Of a stretch of 64,000 bases of DNA, positions 1 to 8,078 are shown in pieces. The DNA lies in the NCBI RefSeq assembly GCF_050586345.1, contig NZ_JBOCEF010000012.1, positions 31,106-95,105 of the forward strand. The letters run 5' to 3'. Numbering within the stretch: position 1 is the stretch's first letter; each line of letters opens with the position of its first letter. Under the pieces are notes generated by a model. It did not search any database and was not told the origin of the DNA. It saw only the letters and a list, made by a program, of their open reading frames with translations. The translations under genes and the position numbers were made by a program. This DNA comes from JBOCEF01 sp050586345 (GTDB lineage Bacteria; Pseudomonadota; Alphaproteobacteria; Rhodobacterales; Rhodobacteraceae).

Positions 1-2050
1 CGAGCCGGTCTTCGAGCCCCGCGATGGCCTGGTGCATCGCCTCCGCCCCGCCCTCGATCCGCGCCTCGAGCGCCCCGAGCCGGGCGGTCAGCGCGGCCGC
101 GGCCTCCTCCATCCGGGCGACCTGGGCGGCGAGCACGGTCTGCGCGCCCTCGGCGGTCGAGAGCGCCACGCGCAGCCCGTCCGAGGCCGCGGCCCCGGCG
201 CGGGCGCCCGCCTCGATCCGGGCGGCGAGGTCGTCCGCCGCGGCGTCGATCCGGTCGGTCAGCGGGCGGGCGAGGGCGCCGAGCGCGGCGTCGCGCCAGG
301 CCGACATCTCCTCGGACAGGGCGTCGAGGCGGGGGGTCGGGTCGACGCTTTCGATGGCGCCGCGCAGCCCGTCGAGGCGGCGCGAGAGCGCGTCGTGGCG
401 CCTGCGCCGGGTCTCGCGGTCGCGCGAGAGCTCGGCGCGCAGGGTCTCCAGCGCGGCGTCGGCGGCCTCCCCGTCGGACTCCGCGGGGGCGAGGCGGTCG
501 ACCAGCCGCGCCTCGGAGGCGGCGAGCGCCTCGGCCAGGACGGGTCCGAGCGCGTCGCCGGGGGCGGCTTCCTCGCGCAGGGCGTCGAGGGCGGACTGGA
601 GGGCGTCGAGCCGGGCGACGAGGGCGGCGCCGGTCTCGGCCCGCAGCGCGTCGAAGCCCGCGGCGACGGCGTCGATCCGCGCCAGCAGCGGGGCCTGCGC
701 CTCGGCCGCCTGTTCGACCACCTGCGCGCGCAGGCGGGGGGCGTCGGCGGCGGCGACGGCGGCGGCGACGCCCTCGGCCGTGCGCCGCGCGGCGTCGGCG
801 GCGAGATCGGCGGCGTAGCCCGCGTCGATGACAAGGTGCGGACCGGCGGCGCGCAGGGCGGCGTCGGCGAGCGGGGCGAGGAGCGCGAGCGAGGGGGCGC
901 CCTCGTCCCCGGCGGGCGTGTCGGGGGCGTCTTCCGGCGCGTCGATGGGCGCGGCGGTGCAGCCCGCGGGGATGTCCGCGTCGAGCGCGTCGCCCGCCTG
1001 CGCACGCAGGGCGTAGAGGGTGGGGGCGACGCGGAACAGCGGGCCGTCGATGCGCGGCAGCAGCGGGGCCAGGAGGGCGGCGTGGTCCTCCGCCCCCGGG
1101 TCGATGGACAGAAGGTGGGTGGCGAGCCCGGCCTGGAGGAGCGCGCGGGCGCGGGCCCCGGGCGAGGGGGCGGCCTCGGCCGCGGCTTCGGCGGCGGCCG
1201 GTTCGGGGTCGGCTTCGAGGGCCGGTTCCGGCGCGGGGTCCGCTTCCGCCTCGATCTCCGGTTCAGCATCCGGTTCGGGTTTCGCCGCGGTCTGCGCCTC
1301 GATCTCCGCTTCGGCGTCCGCTTCGTCTTCCGGTTCGGGTTCGGGCGCCGCCTCGTCGAGAAGGGCGTCCTCCTCGAGGTCCTCCGCGGCAGGCGCCTCG
1401 GCCTCGGCGCTTTCGTCGCCGTCGAGAAGGGCGTCTTCGAGGTCTTCCTCGTCTTCATCGAAAGTCGCGTCCGCGGGCGCGTCCTCCTCGACCGCCTCCG
1501 CGGCCGCGTCTTCCTCGGGGAGGTCGCCCTCTTCCTCGGCCAGGTCTCCCTCGGCCAGGTCTTCGTCCGAGAGGTCGTCTTCCGCGAGGTCGTCTTCCGC
1601 CGTCTCCGCCCCGGCGAGGGCGTCGTCCGCCGTCTCCGCCCCGGCGAGGGCGTCGTCCGCCTCGGTTTCGTCGGCGATCATCTCGTCGTCGATCATCTCG
1701 TCATCGGACAGCGCGTCGTCGGGCGCGTCGTCCTCCGAAAGCGCGTCCTCGGGCGTCTCCTCGGCGTCCGCCTCGCCACCCTCGTCCCCGGCATCGAGGT
1801 TTTCGCCTTCAAGCGCGCCGTCTTCCTCCGCCGCGTCGGCGAAGGCTTCGTCGTCGTTCTCCTCCTCCTCCCCGGCGGCGCCGAGAAGGTCCTCGTCCAG
1901 CGCGTCCTCGAGGGCTTCGGCCGCGAGCGCGGCGTCCGCGTCCGCCTCGGACAGGGCCGCGTCCTCGACCTCCGCCGCGTCCTCAAGCGCTTCGGAAAGG
2001 GGCGCGTCCGCGTCGGCGCCCTTGGGCCCGGTGGGGGCGGGGGTGTTCAT
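1..2050 (-). CDS. Acidic, Ala-rich coiled-coil protein (3' end beyond window)
   Basis: An open frame on the minus strand starts at ATG 2050 (MNTPAPTGPKGADAD) and stays open for 683 codons to the window edge, so the C-terminus is missing. Residues 1 to about 280 are almost entirely Ala, Asp and Glu, with tandem acidic repeats of the type ADDALAGAET. A short less acidic stretch (about 295-410) follows. From about 415 onward the protein is Ala/Arg/Leu-rich with heptad-like helices (motifs such as ARLDALQSALDALRE), like apolipoprotein-type or structural coiled coils. I see no signal peptide, transmembrane segment or catalytic motif. The long plus-strand frames over the same DNA are compositional mirrors. 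The family is not recognised. A role in cell envelope or nucleoid organisation would be a guess. Confidence 0.72.
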   Translation of the reverse strand, partial: MNTPAPTGPKGADADAPLSEALEDAAEVEDAALSEADADAALAAEALEDALDEDLLGAAGEEEENDDEAFADAAEEDGALEGENLDAGDEGGEADAEETPEDALSEDDAPDDALSDDEMIDDEMIADETEADDALAGAETADDALAGAETAEDDLAEDDLSDEDLAEGDLAEEEGDLPEEDAAAEAVEEDAPADATFDEDEEDLEDALLDGDESAEAEAPAAEDLEEDALLDEAAPEPEPEDEADAEAEIEAQTAAKPEPDAEPEIEAEADPAPEPALEADPEPAAAEAAAEAAPSPGARARALLQAGLATHLLSIDPGAEDHAALLAPLLPRIDGPLFRVAPTLYALRAQAGDALDADIPAGCTAAPIDAPEDAPDTPAGDEGAPSLALLAPLADAALRAAGPHLVIDAGYAADLAADAARRTAEGVAAAVAAADAPRLRAQVVEQAAEAQAPLLARIDAVAAGFDALRAETGAALVARLDALQSALDALREEAAPGDALGPVLAEALAASEARLVDRLAPAESDGEAADAALETLRAELSRDRETRRRRHDALSRRLDGLRGAIESVDPTPRLDALSEEMSAWRDAALGALARPLTDRIDAAADDLAARIEAGARAGAAASDGLRVALSTAEGAQTVLAAQVARMEEAAAALTARLGALEARIEGGAEAMHQAIAGLEDRL
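1601..1660. repeat. Perfect 30-bp tandem duplication
   Basis: Positions 1601-1630 and 1631-1660 are identical 30-mers. They encode two consecutive copies of the acidic decapeptide ADDALAGAET in the minus-strand gene. Neighbouring DNA carries degenerate versions, so the acidic region appears to grow by in-frame unit duplication. Confidence 0.95.
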
Positions 2051-2132
2051 GCTGGGTCTCGCTCGTCCTGCCGTCGCGGGGGCGCGGGGGCCCCGTGCGG
2101 ACCCCCGGCGGGCGCAGCATGCAGACGAACGG

Positions 2133-3068
2133 TTAACCCGGGGTTCCCGCGCCGCCGCCGGGCGCCCCGGTCTCGGCCCGCAGGGCGGCGGCCGAGGCGC
2201 GGATCTCCTCGGCCAGCCCGCGCAGCTGGTCGGCCATGGGGGTGGAGCGGCGCCAGACCAGCCCGATGGTGCGGCTCGGCCGCGGCGCCGCCAGCCGGTC
2301 CACCGACACGGCGGCCGAGCGGGTCTCCACCGCCACCGCCATCTGCGGGATCAGCGTCACGCCGATCCCGGCCCCGACCATCTGCACCAGGGTGGCCAGC
2401 GACGAGCCGTTCATGATCTCGCGCGGGGGGGCGTTGTGCATGTTGCAGAAGGTCAGCGCCTGGTCGCGGAAGCAGTGGCCTTCCTCGAGCAGCAGCAGGC
2501 GCATCTCGCGCAGCGCCTCGCCGTCCGGGACCGGGCGGCCCGCCTCGCCCTCGGGGCGGACTAGCACGAACTCCTCCTCAAACAGCGGCACCTCGGTCAG
2601 CGACGGCTCCGAGACCGGCAGCGCGAGGATGGCGAGGTCGATGCGCCCGTCGCCGAGCTCCTCCAGCAGCCGGGGGGTGACCGTCTCGCGCAGGCGGATG
2701 TCGATGCCGTCATGGGCGCGAGAGAGGTCCGAGATCAGCCGCGGCAGAAGATAGGGCGCGATGGTGGGGATCACGCCGATCCGCAGCGGCCCGGCGAGCC
2801 GGTCGCGGGAGATGCGCGCGAGCTCCCCCAGCTCGTCCACTTGGCGCAGGATCTCGTCCACCCGCAGCTCGAACTCCCGCCCCAGCCCCGTCAGGCGCAC
2901 CCGGCGCGCGCCGCGCTCGAACAGGGCGGCGCCCAGATGCTCCTCCAGCTCCTTGATCTGCATGGACAAGGCGGGCTGCGACACGGCGCTGGCCTCGGCC
3001 GCGCGGCCGAAATGCCCCTCGCGCGCGAGGGCCTTGAAATAGCGAAGCTGGCGGAGCGTGAGATGCAT
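2133..3068 (-). CDS. oxyR: OxyR peroxide-sensing LysR-type regulator
   Basis: This 311-residue LysR-type regulator has an N-terminal winged HTH (about 1-60, LRQLRYFKALAREGHFGRAA) and a substrate-binding-like domain. The two redox cysteines of OxyR are present at Cys199 and Cys208 in EEGHCFRDQALTFC, the same numbers as in E. coli OxyR. In that family H2O2 drives a disulfide between them, which switches the DNA-bound tetramer to activate catalase and peroxidase genes. The gene is divergent from katG with 146 bp between start codons, the classic arrangement for a regulator and its main target. The ATG at 3068 is followed at once by MHLTLRQLRYF, so the start is secure. The C-terminal tail is Gly/Ala-rich and of no evident function. 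Confidence 0.95.
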   Translation of the reverse strand: MHLTLRQLRYFKALAREGHFGRAAEASAVSQPALSMQIKELEEHLGAALFERGARRVRLTGLGREFELRVDEILRQVDELGELARISRDRLAGPLRIGVIPTIAPYLLPRLISDLSRAHDGIDIRLRETVTPRLLEELGDGRIDLAILALPVSEPSLTEVPLFEEEFVLVRPEGEAGRPVPDGEALREMRLLLLEEGHCFRDQALTFCNMHNAPPREIMNGSSLATLVQMVGAGIGVTLIPQMAVAVETRSAAVSVDRLAAPRPSRTIGLVWRRSTPMADQLRGLAEEIRASAAALRAETGAPGGGAGTPG

Positions 3069-3214
3069 TATCAGGTGAAATTATCATCCCGATCAGAAGA
3101 TGCAAATTTGCCTGATCGAACTGCGGCGTTATGGTCCGAGTCGAAGCAGGACGCGGCCCCCCTCGGCCGCCCCTGCGCGTCACGCAAGCAACGAGACCAA
3201 AAGGGAGAGACGAC
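3069..3214. promoter_or_regulatory. oxyR-katG divergent control region
   Basis: This 146-bp gap is markedly AT-richer than its surroundings. It holds ATCAGG (3070-3075) and its inverse CCTGAT (3111-3116), TTATCA repeated directly at 3068 and 3081, GATCAG/CTGATC at 3091/3112, and the palindrome GCAAATTTGC at 3102-3111. OxyR binding sites are extended, loosely conserved dyads, so this cluster is the likely OxyR site. That is inference. A GGGAGA ribosome-binding site lies at 3203-3208. Confidence 0.55.
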
Positions 3215-5422
3215 ATGATGGACGGCAGCGACAGCCCGCAGGGCAAGTGCCCGGTGATGCACCAGCCGATGAATGTCGGCGCGCGCTCGAACAGCGACTG
3301 GTGGCCGAACCAGCTGAACCTGAAGGTCCTGAGCCAGCAGTCGGCCAAGACCGACCCGATGGACCCTGACTTCAACTATGCCGAGGCGTTCAAGTCGCTC
3401 GACCTCGAGGCGGTGAAGCAGGACCTGTTCGCGCTGATGACCGACAGCCAGGACTGGTGGCCCGCCGATTACGGCCATTACGGCGGCTTCTTCATCCGCA
3501 TGGCCTGGCATTCCGCCGGCACCTACCGCATGGGCGACGGCCGCGGCGGCGCGGGCGCGGGCGCGCAGCGCTTCGCCCCCCTGAACTCCTGGCCCGACAA
3601 CGGCAACCTCGACAAGGCCCGCCGCCTGCTGTGGCCGATCAAGAAGAAATACGGCAACAAGATCTCCTGGGCCGACCTCTACATCCTCGCCGGCAACTGC
3701 GCGATCGAGTCCATGGGCCTCAAGCCCTTCGGCTTCGCGGGCGGCCGCGAAGACATCTGGGAGCCGGAGGAGGACATCTACTGGGGCGCCGAGACCGAGT
3801 GGCTGGCGACCTCGGACAAGCCCAATTCGCGCTATTCCGGCGACCGGGAGCTCGAGAACCCGCTGGCCGCCGTTCAGATGGGCCTGATCTACGTGAACCC
3901 GGAAGGCCCGGACGGGAACCCCGATCCGCTCGCCTCGGCCCGCGACGTGCGCGAGACCTTCGCGCGCATGGCGATGAACGACGAGGAGACGGTGGCCCTG
4001 ACCGCGGGCGGCCACACCTTCGGCAAGGCCCACGGCGCCGGGGATGCGGCCCATGTCGGCCCGGACCCCGAGGCCGCGCCGCTCGAGGCGATGGGCTTCG
4101 GCTGGCTCTCCTCCCACAAGTCCGGCAAGGGGATCGACACCATCACCTCCGGCATCGAGGGCGCCTGGACCACCAACCCGACCCAGTGGGACATGGGCTA
4201 TTTCGACCTGCTGTTCGGCTATGAGTGGGAGCTGGTGAAGTCCCCCGCGGGCGCCTGGCAGTGGCAGCCCAAGGACATCAAGGAAGAGGACATGCCCCCC
4301 TCGGCCGACGGCAAGGGCAAGGCCATGCCGATGATGACCACCGCCGACATGGCGATGCGCATGGACCCGGCCTATGAGAAGATCTCGCGCCGGTTCCATG
4401 CCAACCCGGAGGAGTTCGCCGACGCCTTCGCCCGCGCCTGGTACAAGCTGACCCATCGCGACATGGGCCCGCGGGCGCTGTTCCTCGGCCCGGACGTGCC
4501 GGACGAGGAGCTGATCTGGATGGACCCGGTTCCGGCCGTGGATCACCCGCTGATCGACGACGCGGACGCGGCGGCGCTGAAGGCCGAGCTGCTGTCCTGC
4601 GGCGTCTCGCAGCGCGACCTGATCTACACCGCCTGGGCCTCGGCCTCGACCTTCCGCGGCTCGGACAAGCGCGGCGGCGCCAATGGCGCGCGCATCCGCC
4701 TCGCCCCGCAGTCGGGGTGGGAGGTGAACGAGCCCGAGACCCTGGCCGCCACCCTCAAGGCCTATGAAGGCGTGAAGGCGGCGTTCGACGCCAGGGGCGA
4801 CAAGAAGGTTTCGCTCGCCGACCTGATCGTGCTGGGCGGCTGCGCGGGGATCGAGGCGGCGGCGAAGGCGGGCGGCCACGACGTGACCGTGCCCTTCACC
4901 CCCGGCCGCACCGACGCGACCGAGGCGCAGACCGACGCCGACAGCTTCAGCGTGCTGGAGCCGGAGGCGGATGCGTTCCGCAACTACCTCAAGGCCGATT
5001 ACGCGATCCCGGCCGAGGAGATGATGGTGGACCGCGCCCAGCTGCTGACCCTGACCGCGCCCGAGATGACGGCGCTGCTGGGCGGTCTGCGGGTGCTGGG
5101 GGCCAACCATGGCGGGACCGCGCATGGCGTGCTGACCGACCGCGTGGGGGTGCTGTCCAACGACTTCTTCACCAACATCCTCGACACCTCGACGGTGTGG
5201 AAGCAGGTCGACGGGCAGCCGGGCGTGTTCGAGGGCAAGGACCTGAAGACCGGCGCCGCCAAGTGGACCGGGACCCGCGTGGACCTGATCTACGGCTCGA
5301 ACAGCCAGCTGCGCGCGCTGGCCGAGGTCTATGCCTGCGATGACGACGGCGCGAAGTTCGTGTCGGCCTTCGTCAAGGCCTGGACCAAGGTGATGGACGC
5401 CGACCGCTTCGACGTGAAGTGA
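3215..5422 (+). CDS. katG: Catalase-peroxidase KatG
   Basis: A bifunctional haem catalase-peroxidase of 735 residues from ATG 3215 (MMDGSDSPQGKCPVMH), chosen because AAGGGAGA sits just upstream and the residues before it do not resemble the family. The distal site is Arg95, Trp98, His99 (FIRMAWHSAGTYRM). The proximal haem ligand is His267 in GGHTFGKAHGAG. The Met-Tyr-Trp crosslink that gives catalase activity is available as Trp98, Tyr226 (LIYVNPEGP) and Met252 (FARMAMNDEE). Length and both tandem peroxidase domains are complete. It removes H2O2 in the cytosol and is probably OxyR-controlled from the divergent region. It ends in a strong hairpin, so it is monocistronic. Confidence 0.97.
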   Translation: MMDGSDSPQGKCPVMHQPMNVGARSNSDWWPNQLNLKVLSQQSAKTDPMDPDFNYAEAFKSLDLEAVKQDLFALMTDSQDWWPADYGHYGGFFIRMAWHSAGTYRMGDGRGGAGAGAQRFAPLNSWPDNGNLDKARRLLWPIKKKYGNKISWADLYILAGNCAIESMGLKPFGFAGGREDIWEPEEDIYWGAETEWLATSDKPNSRYSGDRELENPLAAVQMGLIYVNPEGPDGNPDPLASARDVRETFARMAMNDEETVALTAGGHTFGKAHGAGDAAHVGPDPEAAPLEAMGFGWLSSHKSGKGIDTITSGIEGAWTTNPTQWDMGYFDLLFGYEWELVKSPAGAWQWQPKDIKEEDMPPSADGKGKAMPMMTTADMAMRMDPAYEKISRRFHANPEEFADAFARAWYKLTHRDMGPRALFLGPDVPDEELIWMDPVPAVDHPLIDDADAAALKAELLSCGVSQRDLIYTAWASASTFRGSDKRGGANGARIRLAPQSGWEVNEPETLAATLKAYEGVKAAFDARGDKKVSLADLIVLGGCAGIEAAAKAGGHDVTVPFTPGRTDATEAQTDADSFSVLEPEADAFRNYLKADYAIPAEEMMVDRAQLLTLTAPEMTALLGGLRVLGANHGGTAHGVLTDRVGVLSNDFFTNILDTSTVWKQVDGQPGVFEGKDLKTGAAKWTGTRVDLIYGSNSQLRALAEVYACDDDGAKFVSAFVKAWTKVMDADRFDVK

Positions 5423-5470
5423 CCCCGTGACCTGATCCAGGCAGGGGCCTTGTCCCCGCTGAAACGCGGA

Positions 5471-5508
5471 AGGGCGCGGCCGGGAAACCGGCCGCGCCCT
5501 TTCCTTTG
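5471..5508 (+). terminator. Rho-independent terminator of katG
   Basis: Arms 5471-5483 and 5488-5500 form a perfect 13-bp stem capped by a GAAA tetraloop and followed by TTTCCTTT. It lies 49 bp after the katG stop. Confidence 0.9.
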
Positions 5509-5559
5509 CCGCGGGGCGGCGTTTTCGCCTGTCCCCGCCTGTCCCTCTCGGTCCGTCCT

Positions 5560-5730
5560 TCAGCGCCGCCAGTAGGCGACCGCGCCCATGACCATGGCCA
5601 GCAGCGCCAGCGAGGCGAGGATCGCGCCCGGCCCGGCCTCGGCCCCGTGCGGGTGCATGTGGGCGCCGTCATGGGCCAGCGCGGGGGCGGCGGAAAGGAT
5701 GGCGGCGGCGGTTGCGGCGAGGGTCTTCAT
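5560..5730 (-). CDS. Small His-containing single-pass membrane protein
   Basis: A 56-residue protein whose ATG (5730) overlaps the TGA of the His-rich gene upstream in an ATGA, so the two are translationally coupled. It reads as a cleavable signal or N-terminal helix (MKTLAATAAAILSAAPALA), a short segment with three His (HDGAHMHPHG), one hydrophobic helix (about residues 34-52) and a Trp-Arg-Arg end. With cleavage after ALA the His segment would sit at the periplasmic face next to the membrane. I do not recognise a family. Its position as the last gene after a ureohydrolase and a His-rich protein suggests metal handling, which is inference. Confidence 0.7.
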   Translation of the reverse strand: MKTLAATAAAILSAAPALAHDGAHMHPHGAEAGPGAILASLALLAMVMGAVAYWRR

Positions 5731-6218
5731 GCTTCGATCTCCTGTTTGCGTGCGTAAAGAAAGTCCCGGATGTCGAGGACGGATTTCTCGTCCATCGACA
5801 CGTAGACGAGGCCTATGTTGGTCCGCTCCTGCACCATCTCGCCCGGGAACGGAAGGTAGCTGAGCTCGCGCGAGCCGAAGGAGGGGGAGGCCGTGCCGAC
5901 CTGCCAGTCGGTCTTCAGCTCCACGTCCACCAGCTTCAGCGCCTTCGCGCCGCCCTTGCCGGGACGCTCGAACGGAACGCCGGCGAGCTTGAGGTAGCTG
6001 GTCTTGTCCTTGGCGGACAGGAACCCCTCGATGAACTGGGTGGCGAGGACCTGCAGGTCCGCCGCCTCGTCCGCGTGGTGCATGTGCGAATGCAGGTGGT
6101 CCGGGTGGGCGTGGTTGTGGCCATGGCCGCCATGGGGATGGTCGTGGCCGTGGTGATGGTGATGGCCGTGGTCATGGCCATGGTGATGATGGCCGTCCGG
6201 CCCGTGTTCATGCGGCAT
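5727..6218 (-). CDS. Extremely His-rich putative metal-binding protein
   Basis: This 163-residue protein has 25 histidines in its first 50 residues (HHHHGHDHGHHHHH and similar), then a conserved-looking globular domain (about 50-163) with no His cluster. His-rich tails like this occur on nickel or zinc chaperones and stores (HypB, UreE, SlyD, CobW relatives). The globular part matches none of these: it has no GTPase Walker motifs and no FKBP pattern. No signal peptide is seen, so it is probably cytosolic. It lies 195 bp downstream of the GdmH-like hydrolase on the same strand and is coupled to the small membrane gene after it. A dedicated nickel donor for the hydrolase is the best hypothesis; general nickel or zinc storage is the alternative. 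Confidence 0.8.
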   Translation of the reverse strand: MPHEHGPDGHHHHGHDHGHHHHHGHDHPHGGHGHNHAHPDHLHSHMHHADEAADLQVLATQFIEGFLSAKDKTSYLKLAGVPFERPGKGGAKALKLVDVELKTDWQVGTASPSFGSRELSYLPFPGEMVQERTNIGLVYVSMDEKSVLDIRDFLYARKQEIEA

Positions 6219-6242
6219 GAGACGCTCCGATCAGCGAAAGAA

Positions 6243-6375
6243 GGGCTGCGCCCGACCCTGGGTGGGCGCAGCGGAACGTGGAAGGCAGGGGGCGCGCGTC
6301 AAGGCCCGCGCCGAGGGCGGCATGGCGCGCGACGTCGCCATTGCGCCCTCCCGGGGGGAGGGTCGGGCGCAGCCC
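6243..6375. repeat. Long inverted repeat between hydrolase and His-rich gene
   Basis: GGGCTGCGCCCGACCC at 6243-6258 is matched by its exact reverse complement at 6360-6375, with about 100 bp between. The enclosed sequence has further hairpins. It fills most of the 195-bp gap and could be an intergenic palindromic repeat element or an mRNA-processing structure. It has no coding signal. Confidence 0.6.
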
Positions 6376-6413
6376 GGCCTGCGGCCGGGCGATCCCGCTG
6401 GAATTCGCCCGCC

Positions 6414-7670
6414 TCATCGCTTGTTCGACCAGCGATGGCCCTCGAATTCCCCGTGGGGGAACTGCACCGGCTTGTCGATGTGCTTCTTGTGCGCGCCCAT
6501 CTTGCCGTTCGACACCATGGCCCCGAGCACGTCCACGATCACCCGCGTGCCCATCAGCGCGGTGATGTCCGAGGTGTCGTAGGGGGGCGAGACCTCGACC
6601 AGCTCCATCCCGCACAGGCCTTCCGCGGCGACCTTCGAGGCCAGCGCCAGCGCCTCGCGCGGCAGGAACCCGCCCGGCTCGGGCCAGCCGGTGCCGGGGA
6701 CGAAGCCGCAGTCGATGCTGTCGATGTCGAAGGACATGTAGACCATGTCCACCCCGTCCCAGGCCATCTCCAGCGCCATCTCGGCGGTCTTGTCGACGCC
6801 CATCCGCTCCATGTCGCCCATGGTGATGATGTTGGTCTCGCGCTCGCGCGCCACCTTCACCGCCTCGCGCGGGACCTGCCAGCCGCCGATGCCGATCTGC
6901 ACGAGGTTCTTGGCCGGAACATTGGGCATGTTGGTGGCGTGGAACCAGGGCGTGGTGTGCATCCGCTCGTCGAGATCCTTCTCCTGGATGTCGGCGTGGC
7001 GGTCGAAATGGACGATGCCGATCTTCTTCGAGGTGACGTCGGCGATGCCCTTCACGCACGGGTAGCCGATGGAGTGGTCGCCGCCGATCATGATCGGGAA
7101 GGAGCCCGAGGAGGCCACGTGGCTCACCGCCCGGCTGATCTGGTCGAACGACTTCTCGATATTCGCCGGGATGGTGAACACGTCGCCAGCATCGCAGAGC
7201 GTCATCTGCTCGCGCAGATCGACGCCGAGCTCGTAGTTGTAGGGGGTGTAGAGGGCGCTGATCTTGCGCACCCCCTGCGGGCCGAAGCGGGTGCCGGGCC
7301 GGTAGGTGGTGCCGCCGTCGAAGGGGATGCCGAGGACGGTGGCGTCGTAGTGGCCGACCTCCAGCACGTCCTCGGCATAGGGCGCCTTCAGGAACGTGTT
7401 GATGCCCGCGAAATGGGGAAGCTCGCCGCGGGCGAAGGTGGGGATCGACTTGTCCTCGATGCTGGCCGCCCCGGTCAGGCCCATGCGCAGCGCCCAGCGG
7501 CGCTCCTCGTCCCAGCGGCCCTCGGGCAGCTCGCCCTCCTTCTGCATCGCCTTCCAGCCGGCGAGCTTGGTCAGGTCCGGGTGGTGGCGGCGCAGGCGGC
7601 GGTCCTCCAGCGCCTTCGCCTGGTCCGAGGGATGGTGCGAGCGGGTGCGCTCCTGAGAGAACGGAAACAT
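6414..7670 (-). CDS. gdmH: GdmH-like guanidine hydrolase (agmatinase/ureohydrolase family)
   Basis: A 418-residue ureohydrolase. The binuclear metal ligands are all present: His199 (IGGDHS), Asp223, His225 and Asp227 (HFDRHADIQ), Asp315 and Asp317 (SFDIDSID). It is about 100 residues longer than ordinary agmatinases because of an N-terminal extension (about 1-105, containing RGELPHFAGINTFLKAPY). That extension and motifs such as TTYRPGTRFGPQG and DLDERMHTTPWFHATNMPN are what I recall of the Sll1077/GdmH branch, shown in Synechocystis to be a nickel-dependent guanidine hydrolase giving ammonium and urea. The neighbouring riboswitch-controlled importer supports guanidine over agmatine. It has its own promoter region (7671-7732), too short for a second riboswitch. 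Automated annotation would probably say agmatinase. Confidence 0.82.
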   Translation of the reverse strand: MFPFSQERTRSHHPSDQAKALEDRRLRRHHPDLTKLAGWKAMQKEGELPEGRWDEERRWALRMGLTGAASIEDKSIPTFARGELPHFAGINTFLKAPYAEDVLEVGHYDATVLGIPFDGGTTYRPGTRFGPQGVRKISALYTPYNYELGVDLREQMTLCDAGDVFTIPANIEKSFDQISRAVSHVASSGSFPIMIGGDHSIGYPCVKGIADVTSKKIGIVHFDRHADIQEKDLDERMHTTPWFHATNMPNVPAKNLVQIGIGGWQVPREAVKVARERETNIITMGDMERMGVDKTAEMALEMAWDGVDMVYMSFDIDSIDCGFVPGTGWPEPGGFLPREALALASKVAAEGLCGMELVEVSPPYDTSDITALMGTRVIVDVLGAMVSNGKMGAHKKHIDKPVQFPHGEFEGHRWSNKR

Positions 7671-7732
7671 CGGAGACCCCTTGGTCAGTTGTGATAGCCT
7701 GCACCGCCGGTGGGCGACGTCGGAGGCGCGGG

Positions 7733-8074
7733 ATGGATGATCAGGATTTGCGGCCGGTCATGAACCGCACGAAGTGGGATGAGCTGCGGCTTGCGATGTG
7801 TGCGCTCGGCGGTCCGCCCTACAGAACCATGGCCACGAACGGGCATTACGCCCCCATTGATCGCGAGTGGGTCCATCACTTCCGCTGTCCCGGCGCGAAA
7901 GGCGGCTGGTACGGCTACTGCCGCCATGTCGACATCTTCGCCAGCGAGGTGGCGGGCGTGGAAGAGATCCGCGCCGCCCTCGCCGCGATCCATGTCCCCG
8001 GCGCGCGGATCGAGAACGGCTGGCGCGTTTACGGCTGGACCGGTCCGGGACAGGACGTGGACTGGATCGCGTGA
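7733..8074 (+). CDS. DUF6678-like small protein
   Basis: A 113-residue protein from ATG 7733 with GGAGG at 7722-7726. The sequence is compositionally balanced and not a mirror frame: it has many Trp, Tyr and His (MNRTKWDELRLAM, REWVHHFRCP, WRVYGWTGPGQDVDW). The pattern near the start resembles the DUF6678 family as I recall it, whose function is unknown. It runs opposite to the genes on both sides, sitting between the hydrolase and the ABC transporter and splitting what would otherwise be one minus-strand guanidine operon. It could be an unrelated insertion. Confidence 0.7.
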   Translation: MDDQDLRPVMNRTKWDELRLAMCALGGPPYRTMATNGHYAPIDREWVHHFRCPGAKGGWYGYCRHVDIFASEVAGVEEIRAALAAIHVPGARIENGWRVYGWTGPGQDVDWIA

Positions 8075-8078
8075 CGGC

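Noticed and set aside
32..2416. 794-residue plus-strand frame opposite the acidic protein
   Set aside because: Arg/Gly/Val mirror of a repetitive GC-rich gene; the minus frame has a clean start and sensible acidic/coiled-coil composition, and the plus frame runs into oxyR.
7671..7732. Second guanidine riboswitch ahead of the hydrolase
   Set aside because: Only 62 bp of space and no guanidine-II or -III motif seen.
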